Shown here: positions 10,454 through 19,011 of the stretch, one piece after another | How positions within the stretch are numbered: the first letter of the stretch is position 1 | How the letters are laid out: every line of letters begins with the position of its first letter | From: Duncaniella muris | GTDB taxonomy: Bacteria; Bacteroidota; Bacteroidia; Bacteroidales; Muribaculaceae | NCBI RefSeq assembly: GCF_003024805.1 | Contig: NZ_PUEC01000031.1 | Coordinates: 1-33,618 of the forward strand | Length of the DNA stretch: 33,618 nucleotides | Reading direction: 5' to 3' | Translations under genes and position numbers: made by a program | Notes under the pieces: generated by a model | The model's database searches: none | What the model was told of the DNA's origin: nothing | What the model saw: the letters and a program-made list of their open reading frames with translations, nothing else

Positions 10454-11341
10454 ATGGCAACACTCCGCGAACTAAAAGGACGAATCGGCTCCGTGGCTTC
10501 CAGCGAGAAGATCACGGGCGCGATGAAGATGATCTCCTCGGCCAAGATGCACCGTGCCGAGGGCGATCTCCGTCGCCTCCTGCCATTCCGCCAGCAGATA
10601 GAGAACATCATAGGCAACCTCCTCTCAGCCGACGCCGAGTTCTCATCACCCCTCACCGAGGCGCGTGACGTTGCCTCGGTGGCAATCGTGGTCCTCGGCA
10701 GTGACGACGGTCTCTGCGGAGCCTATAACATCAATATCTACAAGGAACTCGTTAAATCCATCGGCCAGCTCCGCGAAATTTACGGCGACCAGGTCAGGAT
10801 CACTCTGATCCCCGTAGGCCGCAAAATGGTCAAAGCCGCCGGACGCCTCACCGCCCTGCCCGGCATCACCGTGAGCCACGCTGAAGGAGTCGATTCCAAA
10901 TCAAGCGGCGAAGCCGTCAAGCAGTTCACCCGCAGCCTTGAAAAACGCTTCATCGCAGGCGAGTTTGACAGCGTGAGAATTCTCTACATGAACTTCCAGT
11001 CGGTCAGCCGCCAGCGTCCCCGCTGCGACGCCCTTCTCCCCGTCTGCCCCGAATCATTCGCGGCCGAAGGAGCCAAAACCCTCTGCCGGCCCTACATCTT
11101 CGAGCCTGACGCCCCGACGATCTTCGTCTCCGTCCTCCCGATGTTCCTTCTGGCCGTCATGCAGGAAATCTTCACCGAAAACCGCGCCTCGGAGCAAGCC
11201 GCCCGCATCATGGCCATGCAGAGTGCCAACGACAACGCCAAGAAACTCCTCGAACAGCTTCAGCTCGAATACAACAAACTCCGCCAGCAGAGTATCACCA
11301 CCGAGCTTCTCGACATAGTCGGCGGACAGGTAAGAGACTGA
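10454..11341 (+). CDS. atpG: F1Fo ATP synthase subunit gamma
   Basis: This is the central rotor shaft of F1. The N-terminal helix ATLRELKGRIGSVASSEKIT (from residue 2) and the C-terminal helix with SANDNAKKLLEQLQLEYNKL and RQQSITTELLDIVGG are the two halves of the coiled coil that turns within the alpha3beta3 ring. The 295-residue length is close to E. coli (287). It is the last ATP synthase gene. The next gene is nuoI, 71 bases downstream, so the complex I operon resumes here. Confidence 0.97.
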   Translation: MATLRELKGRIGSVASSEKITGAMKMISSAKMHRAEGDLRRLLPFRQQIENIIGNLLSADAEFSSPLTEARDVASVAIVVLGSDDGLCGAYNINIYKELVKSIGQLREIYGDQVRITLIPVGRKMVKAAGRLTALPGITVSHAEGVDSKSSGEAVKQFTRSLEKRFIAGEFDSVRILYMNFQSVSRQRPRCDALLPVCPESFAAEGAKTLCRPYIFEPDAPTIFVSVLPMFLLAVMQEIFTENRASEQAARIMAMQSANDNAKKLLEQLQLEYNKLRQQSITTELLDIVGGQVRD

Positions 11342-11412
11342 CACGGCGCCAAAGCAAAAAAAATAATCCGATCATAACATCCACAGCACATAACCGAAAG
11401 AGTACAATTGAC
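11342..11412 (+). other. atpG-nuoI junction, no promoter or terminator seen
   Basis: This is the right boundary of the ATP synthase block within the nuo operon. It contains an A-run but no stem-loop with T-tract, no TAnnTTTG box, and no direct repeat matching the nuoH-atpD spacer. The absence of an element scar means the join is either old or made by homologous rearrangement. Confidence 0.5.
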
Positions 11413-12159
11413 ATGGGAAGTGTAAAAGAGTATTTCTCAAATCTTGGATCCGGCATAGCCAGCCTTGTAAAAGGCATGCAGGTAACCGGTAAGGAATTTG
11501 TCACCCCCAAAATCACTGAAGAGTATCCCGACAACCGAGACAATCTGCCTGTCGCCGACCGCTTCAGGGCAATCCTTACACTCAAGTATGACGACCAGGG
11601 TGACCACAAATGTATCGCCTGCGGCACCTGCGAGCGTGTCTGCCCCAACAACACCATCTCCCTCGACATCAAGACCGTCGAAACATGGGACGGCAAAAAG
11701 AAAAAGAAACTCGACAAATATCACTACGATCTCGGAAGCTGCACCTTCTGCCAGCTTTGCGTGACAAACTGTCCGACTGACGCCCTTGAATTCAGCAATG
11801 ACTTCGAGCAGGCGCTCTACACCCGCAGCAAACTCGTCAAGCTTCTCAACTATCTCCCTGAAAAGCCCGAACCTCAGCCCACCCCTGAGCAGATCGAGAA
11901 GATGAAAGCCGAGAAAGAAGCCAAAATAGCAGCCGCCAAGGCAGCCGCCGAAGCCAAGAAAGCCGCAGCAGCAGGCGCAGCCGCCACACCGGCCGCCCCC
12001 GCAGCCCAGGTTCCAGCCGCTGACGACGCCGCCGCAAAGGCACTCGCCGCCGCAAAGGGCGATCCTGAAAAAGAGGCCAAGATCCGCGCCGCGCTCGAAA
12101 AAGCCGCTGCCCTCAAGGCAAAACGCGAAGCCGAGAAAAACGCCGGTGCCGCAAACTGA
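11413..12159 (+). CDS. nuoI: NADH-quinone oxidoreductase subunit I with Ala/Lys-rich C-terminal tail
   Basis: This 8Fe ferredoxin-type subunit carries clusters N6a and N6b. The two motifs are CIACGTCERVCP (Cys 67, 70, 73, 77) and CTFCQLCVTNCP (Cys 110, 113, 116, 120). The conserved core ends near residue 150. About 95 further residues (155-248) are low in complexity and rich in Ala, Lys, Glu and Pro, with Ala-Ala-Lys repeats. They are likely a flexible or helical basic tail. E. coli NuoI has 180 residues, so the tail is extra. It opens the second half of the split complex I gene set. Confidence 0.96.
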   Translation: MGSVKEYFSNLGSGIASLVKGMQVTGKEFVTPKITEEYPDNRDNLPVADRFRAILTLKYDDQGDHKCIACGTCERVCPNNTISLDIKTVETWDGKKKKKLDKYHYDLGSCTFCQLCVTNCPTDALEFSNDFEQALYTRSKLVKLLNYLPEKPEPQPTPEQIEKMKAEKEAKIAAAKAAAEAKKAAAAGAAATPAAPAAQVPAADDAAAKALAAAKGDPEKEAKIRAALEKAAALKAKREAEKNAGAAN

Positions 12160-12205
12160 ACCTCTTTTCATCACCAATCACGATAATTAATTACTATCAC
12201 AGTAT

Positions 12206-12721
12206 ATGGAATCAGTAGGAAGTACAATCTTTTATTGGATAATCGCCCTGTCGATTGTCATCTTCTCGGTACTGACTGTCACCACACGCAAAATCCTGCG
12301 TGCGGCCACATATCTGCTCTTCGTCCTTTTCGCGACCGCAGCCCTCTACTTCAAGCTCGACTATGAGTTTCTCGGCTCGGTTCAGATTGCGGTCTACGCC
12401 GGCGGTATAGTGGTCCTCTTCGTCTTTGCAATTCTGCTCACGACTCATCCCGGTGACAACAGCAAGCAGTTAACCTCGCGCAAAAAATTTCTCGGCCTCG
12501 TCGGCGCTCTCGCCACAGCCGGAGCCTGTGCCTGGGCCCTCTGCTCACGCTCTGCCGACCTCTTTACATCGCTGCCCTCTATGGCCAACCCGTCAATGCA
12601 CCGCATCGGCGAAGCAATGCTCGGCACAAACTACGGACAATATCTTCTGCCGTTCGAGGCCGTCAGCGTACTGCTGCTCGCCTGCATAATCGGTGGTGTC
12701 GTAATCGCACGTAAACGCTAA
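12206..12721 (+). CDS. nuoJ: NADH-quinone oxidoreductase subunit J
   Basis: The 171-residue membrane subunit lies in the pumping arm beside NuoK and NuoA. Five hydrophobic helices are visible. The third contains the conserved FLGSVQIAVYAGGIVVLFVF stretch, the family hallmark at the pi-bulge region. Length fits NuoJ of Bacteroidota (about 170; E. coli 184). The gene follows nuoI by 46 bases and precedes nuoK by 16. Confidence 0.95.
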   Translation: MESVGSTIFYWIIALSIVIFSVLTVTTRKILRAATYLLFVLFATAALYFKLDYEFLGSVQIAVYAGGIVVLFVFAILLTTHPGDNSKQLTSRKKFLGLVGALATAGACAWALCSRSADLFTSLPSMANPSMHRIGEAMLGTNYGQYLLPFEAVSVLLLACIIGGVVIARKR

Positions 12722-12737
12722 TTCAAACATTTCACCA

Positions 12738-13049
12738 ATGGATATTACACTGATCTGGTATCTCGTTCCCGCAATCGTGATGTTTTGCTGCGGCGTCTAC
12801 GGCTTCCTGACCCGCCGCAACATGATAGCCATGCTCATATCCCTTGAGCTCATGCTCAATGCGGTCGACATCAACTTTGTGGTCTTCAACCGCTATCTCT
12901 TCCCCTCCTCGATGGAAGGATGGATGTTCACCCTCTTTGGAATCGCCATCGCCGCAGCCGAGACCGCACTCGCAATCGCCATCATCATCAACCTTTTCCG
13001 GGTAAGCAAAAACATTGACGTCCGCGACGCAACAAAAATGAAAAATTAA
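12738..13049 (+). CDS. nuoK: NADH-quinone oxidoreductase subunit K
   Basis: The 103-residue, three-helix subunit is MrpC-like. Two membrane glutamates essential for proton transfer in E. coli NuoK (E36 and E72) have counterparts here, E37 in LISLELML and E75 in AIAAAETALA. Length is the family norm (about 100). It is placed between nuoJ and nuoL, ten bases before the latter, as in most complex I operons. Confidence 0.97.
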   Translation: MDITLIWYLVPAIVMFCCGVYGFLTRRNMIAMLISLELMLNAVDINFVVFNRYLFPSSMEGWMFTLFGIAIAAAETALAIAIIINLFRVSKNIDVRDATKMKN

Positions 13050-13058
13050 TCACGCCCT

Positions 13059-15005
13059 ATGGATATTACAATACCTATTCTTATATTGGCAATCCCGCTC
13101 TTCATGTTCCTCCTCTTAGGACTGGCGGGAGTCAAGATGAGTCACAAACTCGCCGGTACGCTCGGAACGCTCGGCATGGGAACCGTGTTGGTCTTGTCCT
13201 ATTACACGGCGTTCACCTACTACTTCTCAGGAAACCCTGAATTCATCGACGGAACCACACGCCTGCAGGCCGTGATCTTCAACCACACCTGGCTGCAGTT
13301 CACCCCCGCGCTCGCAATCCGCATCGGTTTCCTTCTCGACCCGATCTCAGCCATGATGCTCATTGTCATCCCGACAATCTCATTCATGGTCCACGTCTAC
13401 TCGCTCGGCTACATGCACGGAGAGAAAGGCTTCCAGCGCTACTACGCTTTCCTTTCGCTCTTCAGCTTCTCGATGCTCGGACTCGTTGTCGCGACCAACA
13501 TATTCCAGATGTACATCTTCTGGGAGCTCGTGGGCGCATCTTCGTTCCTCCTCATCGGCTTCTTCTACACCCTCCCCTCGGCCGTATCGGCATGTAAGAA
13601 AGCCTTCATCGTCACCCGCTTCGCCGACCTCGGATTCCTCATCGGCATCCTCGTCCTCTCATACTTCACCCATCATCTCGACTTCCTCCCGATGACCCAG
13701 AACCCGCAGGCCGTCCTCGCAAGCTTCGAGGGCGTCACCTTCCTCGGCGCTTCCGGACTCACCTGGGCCCTCGTCCTGATCTTCACCGGAGGTATGGGCA
13801 AATCGGCCATGCTACCCCTCCACATCTGGCTCCCCGACGCGATGGAAGGCCCGACCCCCGTATCGGCCCTCATCCACGCCGCCACAATGGTTGTGGCCGG
13901 TGTATATCTCGTGGCCCGTCTCTTCCCGCTCTACATGCTTGAAGACGCCGCTCTGATGTTCATCACAGTGGTCGGAGCAGCAACAGCATTCTACGCCGCA
14001 ATGGTGGCCTGCGCCCAGATCGACATCAAGCGCATCCTCGCCTTCTCGACCATCTCGCAGATCGCCTTCATGATGGTATCGCTCGGCGTGGCATCCAAAA
14101 ACAACGTCGCCATCCACGAAGGTCTCGGCTACATGGCATCCATGTTCCACCTCTTCACCCACGCCATGTTCAAAGCCCTCCTCTTCCTCGGAGCCGGCTC
14201 GCTCATCCACGCAGTCCACTCAAACAACTACACCGCTATGGGCGGCCTGCGCAAATACATGCCTATAACCCACATCACCTTCCTCATCGGCTGTCTCGCC
14301 ATCGCAGGCATCTGGCCATTCGCAGGTTTCTTCTCTAAAGACGAAATCCTCTCGGCCTGCTTCGCCAACGGTACTTTCTGGGGCATCTGGATGATGATGG
14401 TAGCCGCAATGACCGCCTTCTACATGTTCCGCATGTACTTCCTCGTCTTCTGGTGGGACAACCCCGACTACGAGAAAGAACACCACGGCCATCTTCCCCA
14501 CGACCCCGGCTTCGCAATGACCTTCCCGCTGATCTTCCTCGGAATAGTCTCGATCATCGCCGGATTCATCCCCTTCGGACAGCTCGTCACCTTCGACGGC
14601 CACGAATATCACATCCATATAGACTGGTCTATCGCCGGACTCAGCATGGGAGTAGCCATCCTCTCGATTGCATTCTCAGCCTGGCTCTACATGAAGAAAA
14701 ACGACAAGCCCAGGCGCATGGCCGACTCCTGCCGCTGGCTCTGGACAGCTGCAAACCGCCGCTTCTACTGGGACGAAATCTACCTCTTCATCACCCGCCG
14801 CATCATCTTCGACGGAATCTGCAAGCCCATCGCCTGGTTTGACCGCCACATAATCGACGGCACAATGGACGGATTCGCCTATGTCACCAACAAGGCATCC
14901 TACGCCATCCGCGGCTTCCAGAGCGGCAAAGTGCAGATGTACATCTGGTGGTATCTCATCGGAGCTGTCGTGCTCGGCATCATAACCGCCATCTGTGTCC
15001 TCTGA
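13059..15005 (+). CDS. nuoL: NADH-quinone oxidoreductase subunit L
   Basis: This is the distal Mrp-antiporter-like pump subunit. The broken-helix signature GPTPVSALIHAATMVVAGVY starts at residue 264. A conserved Trp-Glu pair lies in the FQMYIFWELVGASSFLLIGF segment. The 648-residue protein has a long C-terminal part (about 480-648), expected to form the lateral helix along the membrane arm. Length is slightly over E. coli (613). No frameshift is seen. Confidence 0.97.
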   Translation: MDITIPILILAIPLFMFLLLGLAGVKMSHKLAGTLGTLGMGTVLVLSYYTAFTYYFSGNPEFIDGTTRLQAVIFNHTWLQFTPALAIRIGFLLDPISAMMLIVIPTISFMVHVYSLGYMHGEKGFQRYYAFLSLFSFSMLGLVVATNIFQMYIFWELVGASSFLLIGFFYTLPSAVSACKKAFIVTRFADLGFLIGILVLSYFTHHLDFLPMTQNPQAVLASFEGVTFLGASGLTWALVLIFTGGMGKSAMLPLHIWLPDAMEGPTPVSALIHAATMVVAGVYLVARLFPLYMLEDAALMFITVVGAATAFYAAMVACAQIDIKRILAFSTISQIAFMMVSLGVASKNNVAIHEGLGYMASMFHLFTHAMFKALLFLGAGSLIHAVHSNNYTAMGGLRKYMPITHITFLIGCLAIAGIWPFAGFFSKDEILSACFANGTFWGIWMMMVAAMTAFYMFRMYFLVFWWDNPDYEKEHHGHLPHDPGFAMTFPLIFLGIVSIIAGFIPFGQLVTFDGHEYHIHIDWSIAGLSMGVAILSIAFSAWLYMKKNDKPRRMADSCRWLWTAANRRFYWDEIYLFITRRIIFDGICKPIAWFDRHIIDGTMDGFAYVTNKASYAIRGFQSGKVQMYIWWYLIGAVVLGIITAICVL

Positions 15006-15042
15006 ATCTGTTAACCTGTTAAGAAAAATATAGTAACGCGAT

Positions 15043-16548
15043 ATGTTTTCCAATATATTGATCTACTTCGTGGTGATCCCCGTGGTCATGCTGCTGGGAC
15101 TCTTCCTCTGCCGGAACATCAAGCAGATCCGGGCAGTGGCAGTCACAGGCTCGGTTGTCCTGACAGCCCTCTCGGTCTGGCTTCTCGTCGACTATCTCGC
15201 ACTCCGCGCCGCCGGAGCCACAGACCCCATGCTCTGGGTCGACTCCTGGCAGTGGTTCGCTCCGCTCAACATCAACCTCGCCGTTGGTGTCGACGGCATC
15301 TCGATAGCCATGCTCATCCTCACCGGCGTAATCCTCATCACAGGCAGCTTCGCCTCATGGGAAATCCCGCAGCCAAAGGAATTCTTCCTCTGGCTCATCC
15401 TCCTGTCGACCGGTGTCTACGGATTCTTCATCTCCATCGACCTCTTCACCATGTTCATGTTCTATGAAGTCGCCCTCATCCCGATGTATCTTCTCATCGG
15501 TGTCTGGGGCAGCGGCAACAAGAACTACTCGGCGATGAAACTCACCCTCATGCTCATGGGCGGATCGGCATTCCTCATGCTCGGCCTCATCGGCATCTAC
15601 TACCACTCCGCTCCCGCCGGACAGCCCCTCACCTGGAACATCCTTGAGATTGCCCAGAACGACGCCATCAGCCACGGCTGGCAGACATTCCTCTTCCCGA
15701 TGACCTTCGTGGGCTTCGGTGTGCTCGGCGCAATGTTCCCCTTCCACACCTGGTCGCCTGACGGCCACGCATCGGCCCCCACAGCAGTGTCGATGCTCCA
15801 CGCAGGTGTGCTCATGAAGCTCGGCGGCTACGGCTGCTTCCGTGTGGCCATCTACCTGATGCCCCACGCCGCCAACGAACTGGCCTGGATCTTCCTCATC
15901 CTCACCGGCATCTCGGTTGTCTACGGAGCCTTCAGCGCATGCGTCCAGAACGACCTCAAATACATCAACGCATACTCATCGGTGTCACACTGCGGTCTGG
16001 TGCTCTTCGCCATCCTCATGCTCAACACCACAGCGATGACCGGAGCCATCATGCAGATGCTCTCCCACGGTCTGATGACAGCCCTCTTCTTCGCCCTCAT
16101 CGGTATGATCTACGGACGAACCCACACCCGCGACATCCGCGAGATGGGCGGCATGATGCAGATCCTCCCTTATCTCTCGGTCTGCTACGTCATCGCCGGC
16201 ATGGCCTCCCTCGGTCTCCCCGGTCTCTCCGGCTTCGTTGCCGAAATGACAATCTTTGTCGGATCGTTCGAACACTCTGACCTCTTCCACCGCGTCTTCG
16301 TCATAGTGGCCTGCAGCTCCATCGTGACAACCGCCGTCTACATCCTCCGCGTCGTAGGCAAGCTCCTCTACGGTCCAGTCTATGACCAGCACCACATGAC
16401 ACTCACCGACGCCAAGTGGTGGGAACGTGTAGCCACCGCCGGACTCATCGTCTGCGTGGCCGGCATCGGTTTCTTCCCCAACTTCTTCGTCGATCTTATC
16501 AAGTTCACTTTCAGCCCTGAAATCTTCACCGTTATCGGTCTGAACTAA
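15043..16548 (+). CDS. nuoM: NADH-quinone oxidoreductase subunit M
   Basis: This is the second antiporter-like pump subunit. The signature GHASAPTAVSMLHAGVLMKL starts at residue 241, and a functional glutamate lies in the MFMFYEVALIPMYLLIG segment. The 501-residue length matches the family (about 500). It starts 37 bases after nuoL, and nuoN follows 17 bases later. Confidence 0.97.
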   Translation: MFSNILIYFVVIPVVMLLGLFLCRNIKQIRAVAVTGSVVLTALSVWLLVDYLALRAAGATDPMLWVDSWQWFAPLNINLAVGVDGISIAMLILTGVILITGSFASWEIPQPKEFFLWLILLSTGVYGFFISIDLFTMFMFYEVALIPMYLLIGVWGSGNKNYSAMKLTLMLMGGSAFLMLGLIGIYYHSAPAGQPLTWNILEIAQNDAISHGWQTFLFPMTFVGFGVLGAMFPFHTWSPDGHASAPTAVSMLHAGVLMKLGGYGCFRVAIYLMPHAANELAWIFLILTGISVVYGAFSACVQNDLKYINAYSSVSHCGLVLFAILMLNTTAMTGAIMQMLSHGLMTALFFALIGMIYGRTHTRDIREMGGMMQILPYLSVCYVIAGMASLGLPGLSGFVAEMTIFVGSFEHSDLFHRVFVIVACSSIVTTAVYILRVVGKLLYGPVYDQHHMTLTDAKWWERVATAGLIVCVAGIGFFPNFFVDLIKFTFSPEIFTVIGLN

Positions 16549-16565
16549 TCTATAGATTAATAGCA

Positions 16566-18008
16566 ATGGATTACTCACAGTTTTTAGCACTCAAGCAGGA
16601 AATAGGATTGTTAATCGTATTCCTATTAGTCTTCCTCTATGACACTTTCTGCAGCCCCCGTTCGGCAAAAGCCGTCCCGATGATCGCAACCGTTCTCATG
16701 GGTGTGCTCGTCGCCTGGGGATTCTGCCCCGTGGTCAAGGCCCCTGAGACCGCCTTCGCCGGAATGTATGTCACTTCACCCGTGATGGTGGCTATCAAAA
16801 ACATTCTTAACGTCGGCGTGTTCATCGTCCTCATCCAGTCCGTCAAATGGGCCAACTCCGAATTCACCGCAGTGCGCCGCGGCGAATTCTACGAACTGAT
16901 ACTTCTGACCCTCTTAGGCATGTATCTGATGATTTCGAGCCGCCACTTCCTGATGTTCATCATCGGCCTCGAAACTGCCTCGCTTCCCCTCTGCGCACTT
17001 GTCGCCTTTGACAAGCACCGCTATGAAAGCCATGAGGCCGCCATCAAATACGTCCTCACCGCCGTATTCTCTTCGGCAATCCTCCTGATGGGTCTCTCGT
17101 TTGTCTACGGTCTGGCCGGAACTCTCTACTACGACGGCATCACCGGAGCTCTCGCAGGCCGCATGGGCGTGATGCTTTCTGTGGCCCTCGCCTTCGTGAT
17201 GGCCGGTTTCGGATTCAAACTCTCGCTCGTTCCCTTCCACCTCTGGACAGCCGACGTCTACCAGGGTGCACCCACATCGGTGACCTCATATCTCTCGGTC
17301 ATCTCCAAAGGCTCGGCGGCTTTCGCCTTCCTCGTGGTGCTCACTCAGGTATTCGGCCAGTTCTACGCCCAGGCTTGGGAGTGGATGCTCTACGCTCTGA
17401 TCATCCTCACCATCACTGTCGGTAACCTCTTCGCCATCCGCCAGACCAACATGAAGCGCTTCCTCGCCTTCTCGTCGATCTCGCAGGCCGGTTATATCAT
17501 GCTCGCCATCATCGGCGACAACGATATGGGCGTCTCGGCTCTCATGTTCTACACTCTTGTCTACGTATTCTCCAACCTCGCCGCCTTCGGCGTGATCGGA
17601 GCCATTGAAAACGCCACAGGCAAGGTAGACATGACCGACTACAACGGTCTCTACAAGACCAACCCCCGTCTGTCGTTCACAATGATGCTCGCCATGTTCT
17701 CCCTCGCCGGCATCCCCCCGTTTGCAGGCTTCTTCAGCAAATTCTTTGTCTTCACAGCCGCCCTCAACGGAACCGCCTCAGCCGCTCTCTACGTGCTGGT
17801 GCTCATTGCCCTCATCAACACCATCATCTCCCTCTACTACTATCTGCTCGTTGTGAAGGCCATGTTCATCAATGAAAGCGACAGCCCGATCGCCACATTC
17901 CGCTCGGCATGCTCCGAACGTCTCGGCATGTGGATCTGCGTTGCAGGCATCATCGGCCTCGGCATCGTAAGTTACTTCTATGACTATCTCCTGACAGTCG
18001 TAGCCTGA
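16566..18008 (+). CDS. nuoN: NADH-quinone oxidoreductase subunit N
   Basis: This is the third antiporter-like pump subunit, closest to NuoK. VYQGAPTSVTSYLSVISKGS begins at residue 231 and is the family version of the broken-helix motif with its lysine. FIIGLETASLPLCAL carries the conserved glutamate. The 480-residue length is normal. It is the last gene of the bioenergetic block. A strong hairpin lies 30 bases after the stop codon, before murI. Confidence 0.97.
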   Translation: MDYSQFLALKQEIGLLIVFLLVFLYDTFCSPRSAKAVPMIATVLMGVLVAWGFCPVVKAPETAFAGMYVTSPVMVAIKNILNVGVFIVLIQSVKWANSEFTAVRRGEFYELILLTLLGMYLMISSRHFLMFIIGLETASLPLCALVAFDKHRYESHEAAIKYVLTAVFSSAILLMGLSFVYGLAGTLYYDGITGALAGRMGVMLSVALAFVMAGFGFKLSLVPFHLWTADVYQGAPTSVTSYLSVISKGSAAFAFLVVLTQVFGQFYAQAWEWMLYALIILTITVGNLFAIRQTNMKRFLAFSSISQAGYIMLAIIGDNDMGVSALMFYTLVYVFSNLAAFGVIGAIENATGKVDMTDYNGLYKTNPRLSFTMMLAMFSLAGIPPFAGFFSKFFVFTAALNGTASAALYVLVLIALINTIISLYYYLLVVKAMFINESDSPIATFRSACSERLGMWICVAGIIGLGIVSYFYDYLLTVVA

Positions 18009-18038
18009 ACAGAATAATTACCCAGATCTGATAAAACT

Positions 18039-18076
18039 ATCTCCGGCCGCAATGCGTTTTGCTTGCAGCCGGAGAT
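18039..18076 (+). terminator. Strong hairpin after nuoN (possible terminator or attenuator)
   Basis: ATCTCCGGC (18039-18047) pairs perfectly with GCCGGAGAT (18068-18076). GCAA (18049-18052) then pairs with TTGC (18063-18066) beyond a one-base mismatch. There is no T-run after the stem, so it is not a classical intrinsic terminator. It could end the 18-gene transcript with Rho, protect its 3' end, or attenuate read-through into murI. No TAnnTTTG promoter is seen between it and murI. Confidence 0.6.
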
Positions 18077-18148
18077 TGCTGATAAAGGACAGAGGCCCGG
18101 ACAGCTCTTCGCCTCTCGTTTCACCCACCTTCAAAAAAACACTGAACC

Positions 18149-18979
18149 ATGTTTCCTTCAGCACCCGGCCCAATCGGCGTTTTTGACTCAGGCTACGGCG
18201 GCCTGACCATACTCAAAGGCATCCGCGAAACTCTCCCGCAGTATGACTACCTCTATCTCGGCGACAATGCCCGCACTCCTTACGGCACACGCTCGTTCGA
18301 CGTAGTCTACCGCTTCACCCGTCAGGCAGTGGAATCCCTCTTCAGCCGCGGTTGCCAGCTGGTGATCCTCGCCTGCAACACCGCATCGGCCAAAGCCCTG
18401 CGCTCCATCCAGCAGAAAGACCTGCCCGGATGGGATCCATCGCGCCGTGTGCTCGGAGTGGTCATCCCCACGGTCGAAGCCCTCGGTCATATAACCAAAA
18501 ACGGAAATATAGGCCTGCTCGGAACCCCCGGCACCGTAAGCTCAGGCACCTATGACATAGAGATCGCCAAGTTCTTCCCCCAGTTCCGCACCGTCTCCGT
18601 GGCCTGCCCCATGTGGGTGCCTCTGGTCGAAAACAAGGAATTCGATTCGCCCGGCGCCGACTATTTTGTGAAGAAATATGTCGATGAACTCTTCACCCAG
18701 GAGCCTGAAATAGACACCGTGATTCTCGGCTGCACTCACTATCCGCTGCTGATCGACAAGATCCGCCGCGAAATCGGCTCGCGCGCCACCATCGTCACCC
18801 AGGGTGAACTCGTAGGCGCCAGTCTCGCCGACTATCTGCGCCGCCATCCCGAAATGGATGCCAAGTGCACCAAAGGCGGCTCATGCGAATTCCTGACCAC
18901 CGAAAACCCCGACAAGTTCACCGAACTCGCCGAAATATTCCTTCAGACACCTCTTAAGGCCTCCCGTATAGATCTCTGA
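18149..18979 (+). CDS. murI: Glutamate racemase
   Basis: The enzyme interconverts L- and D-glutamate in the cytoplasm to supply D-Glu for peptidoglycan. The N-terminal signature IGVFDSGYGGLTIL (9-22) and LGDNARTPYG (37-46) are present. The two catalytic cysteines are C76 in LACNTASA and C195 in LGCTHYPLL. The 276-residue length is typical. The lipoprotein gene follows 32 bases later on the same strand, so the two may share a transcript. Confidence 0.97.
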   Translation: MFPSAPGPIGVFDSGYGGLTILKGIRETLPQYDYLYLGDNARTPYGTRSFDVVYRFTRQAVESLFSRGCQLVILACNTASAKALRSIQQKDLPGWDPSRRVLGVVIPTVEALGHITKNGNIGLLGTPGTVSSGTYDIEIAKFFPQFRTVSVACPMWVPLVENKEFDSPGADYFVKKYVDELFTQEPEIDTVILGCTHYPLLIDKIRREIGSRATIVTQGELVGASLADYLRRHPEMDAKCTKGGSCEFLTTENPDKFTELAEIFLQTPLKASRIDL

Positions 18980-19011
18980 CCTTCCACCTGCTGCTGACCG
19001 ACAACTAAACT

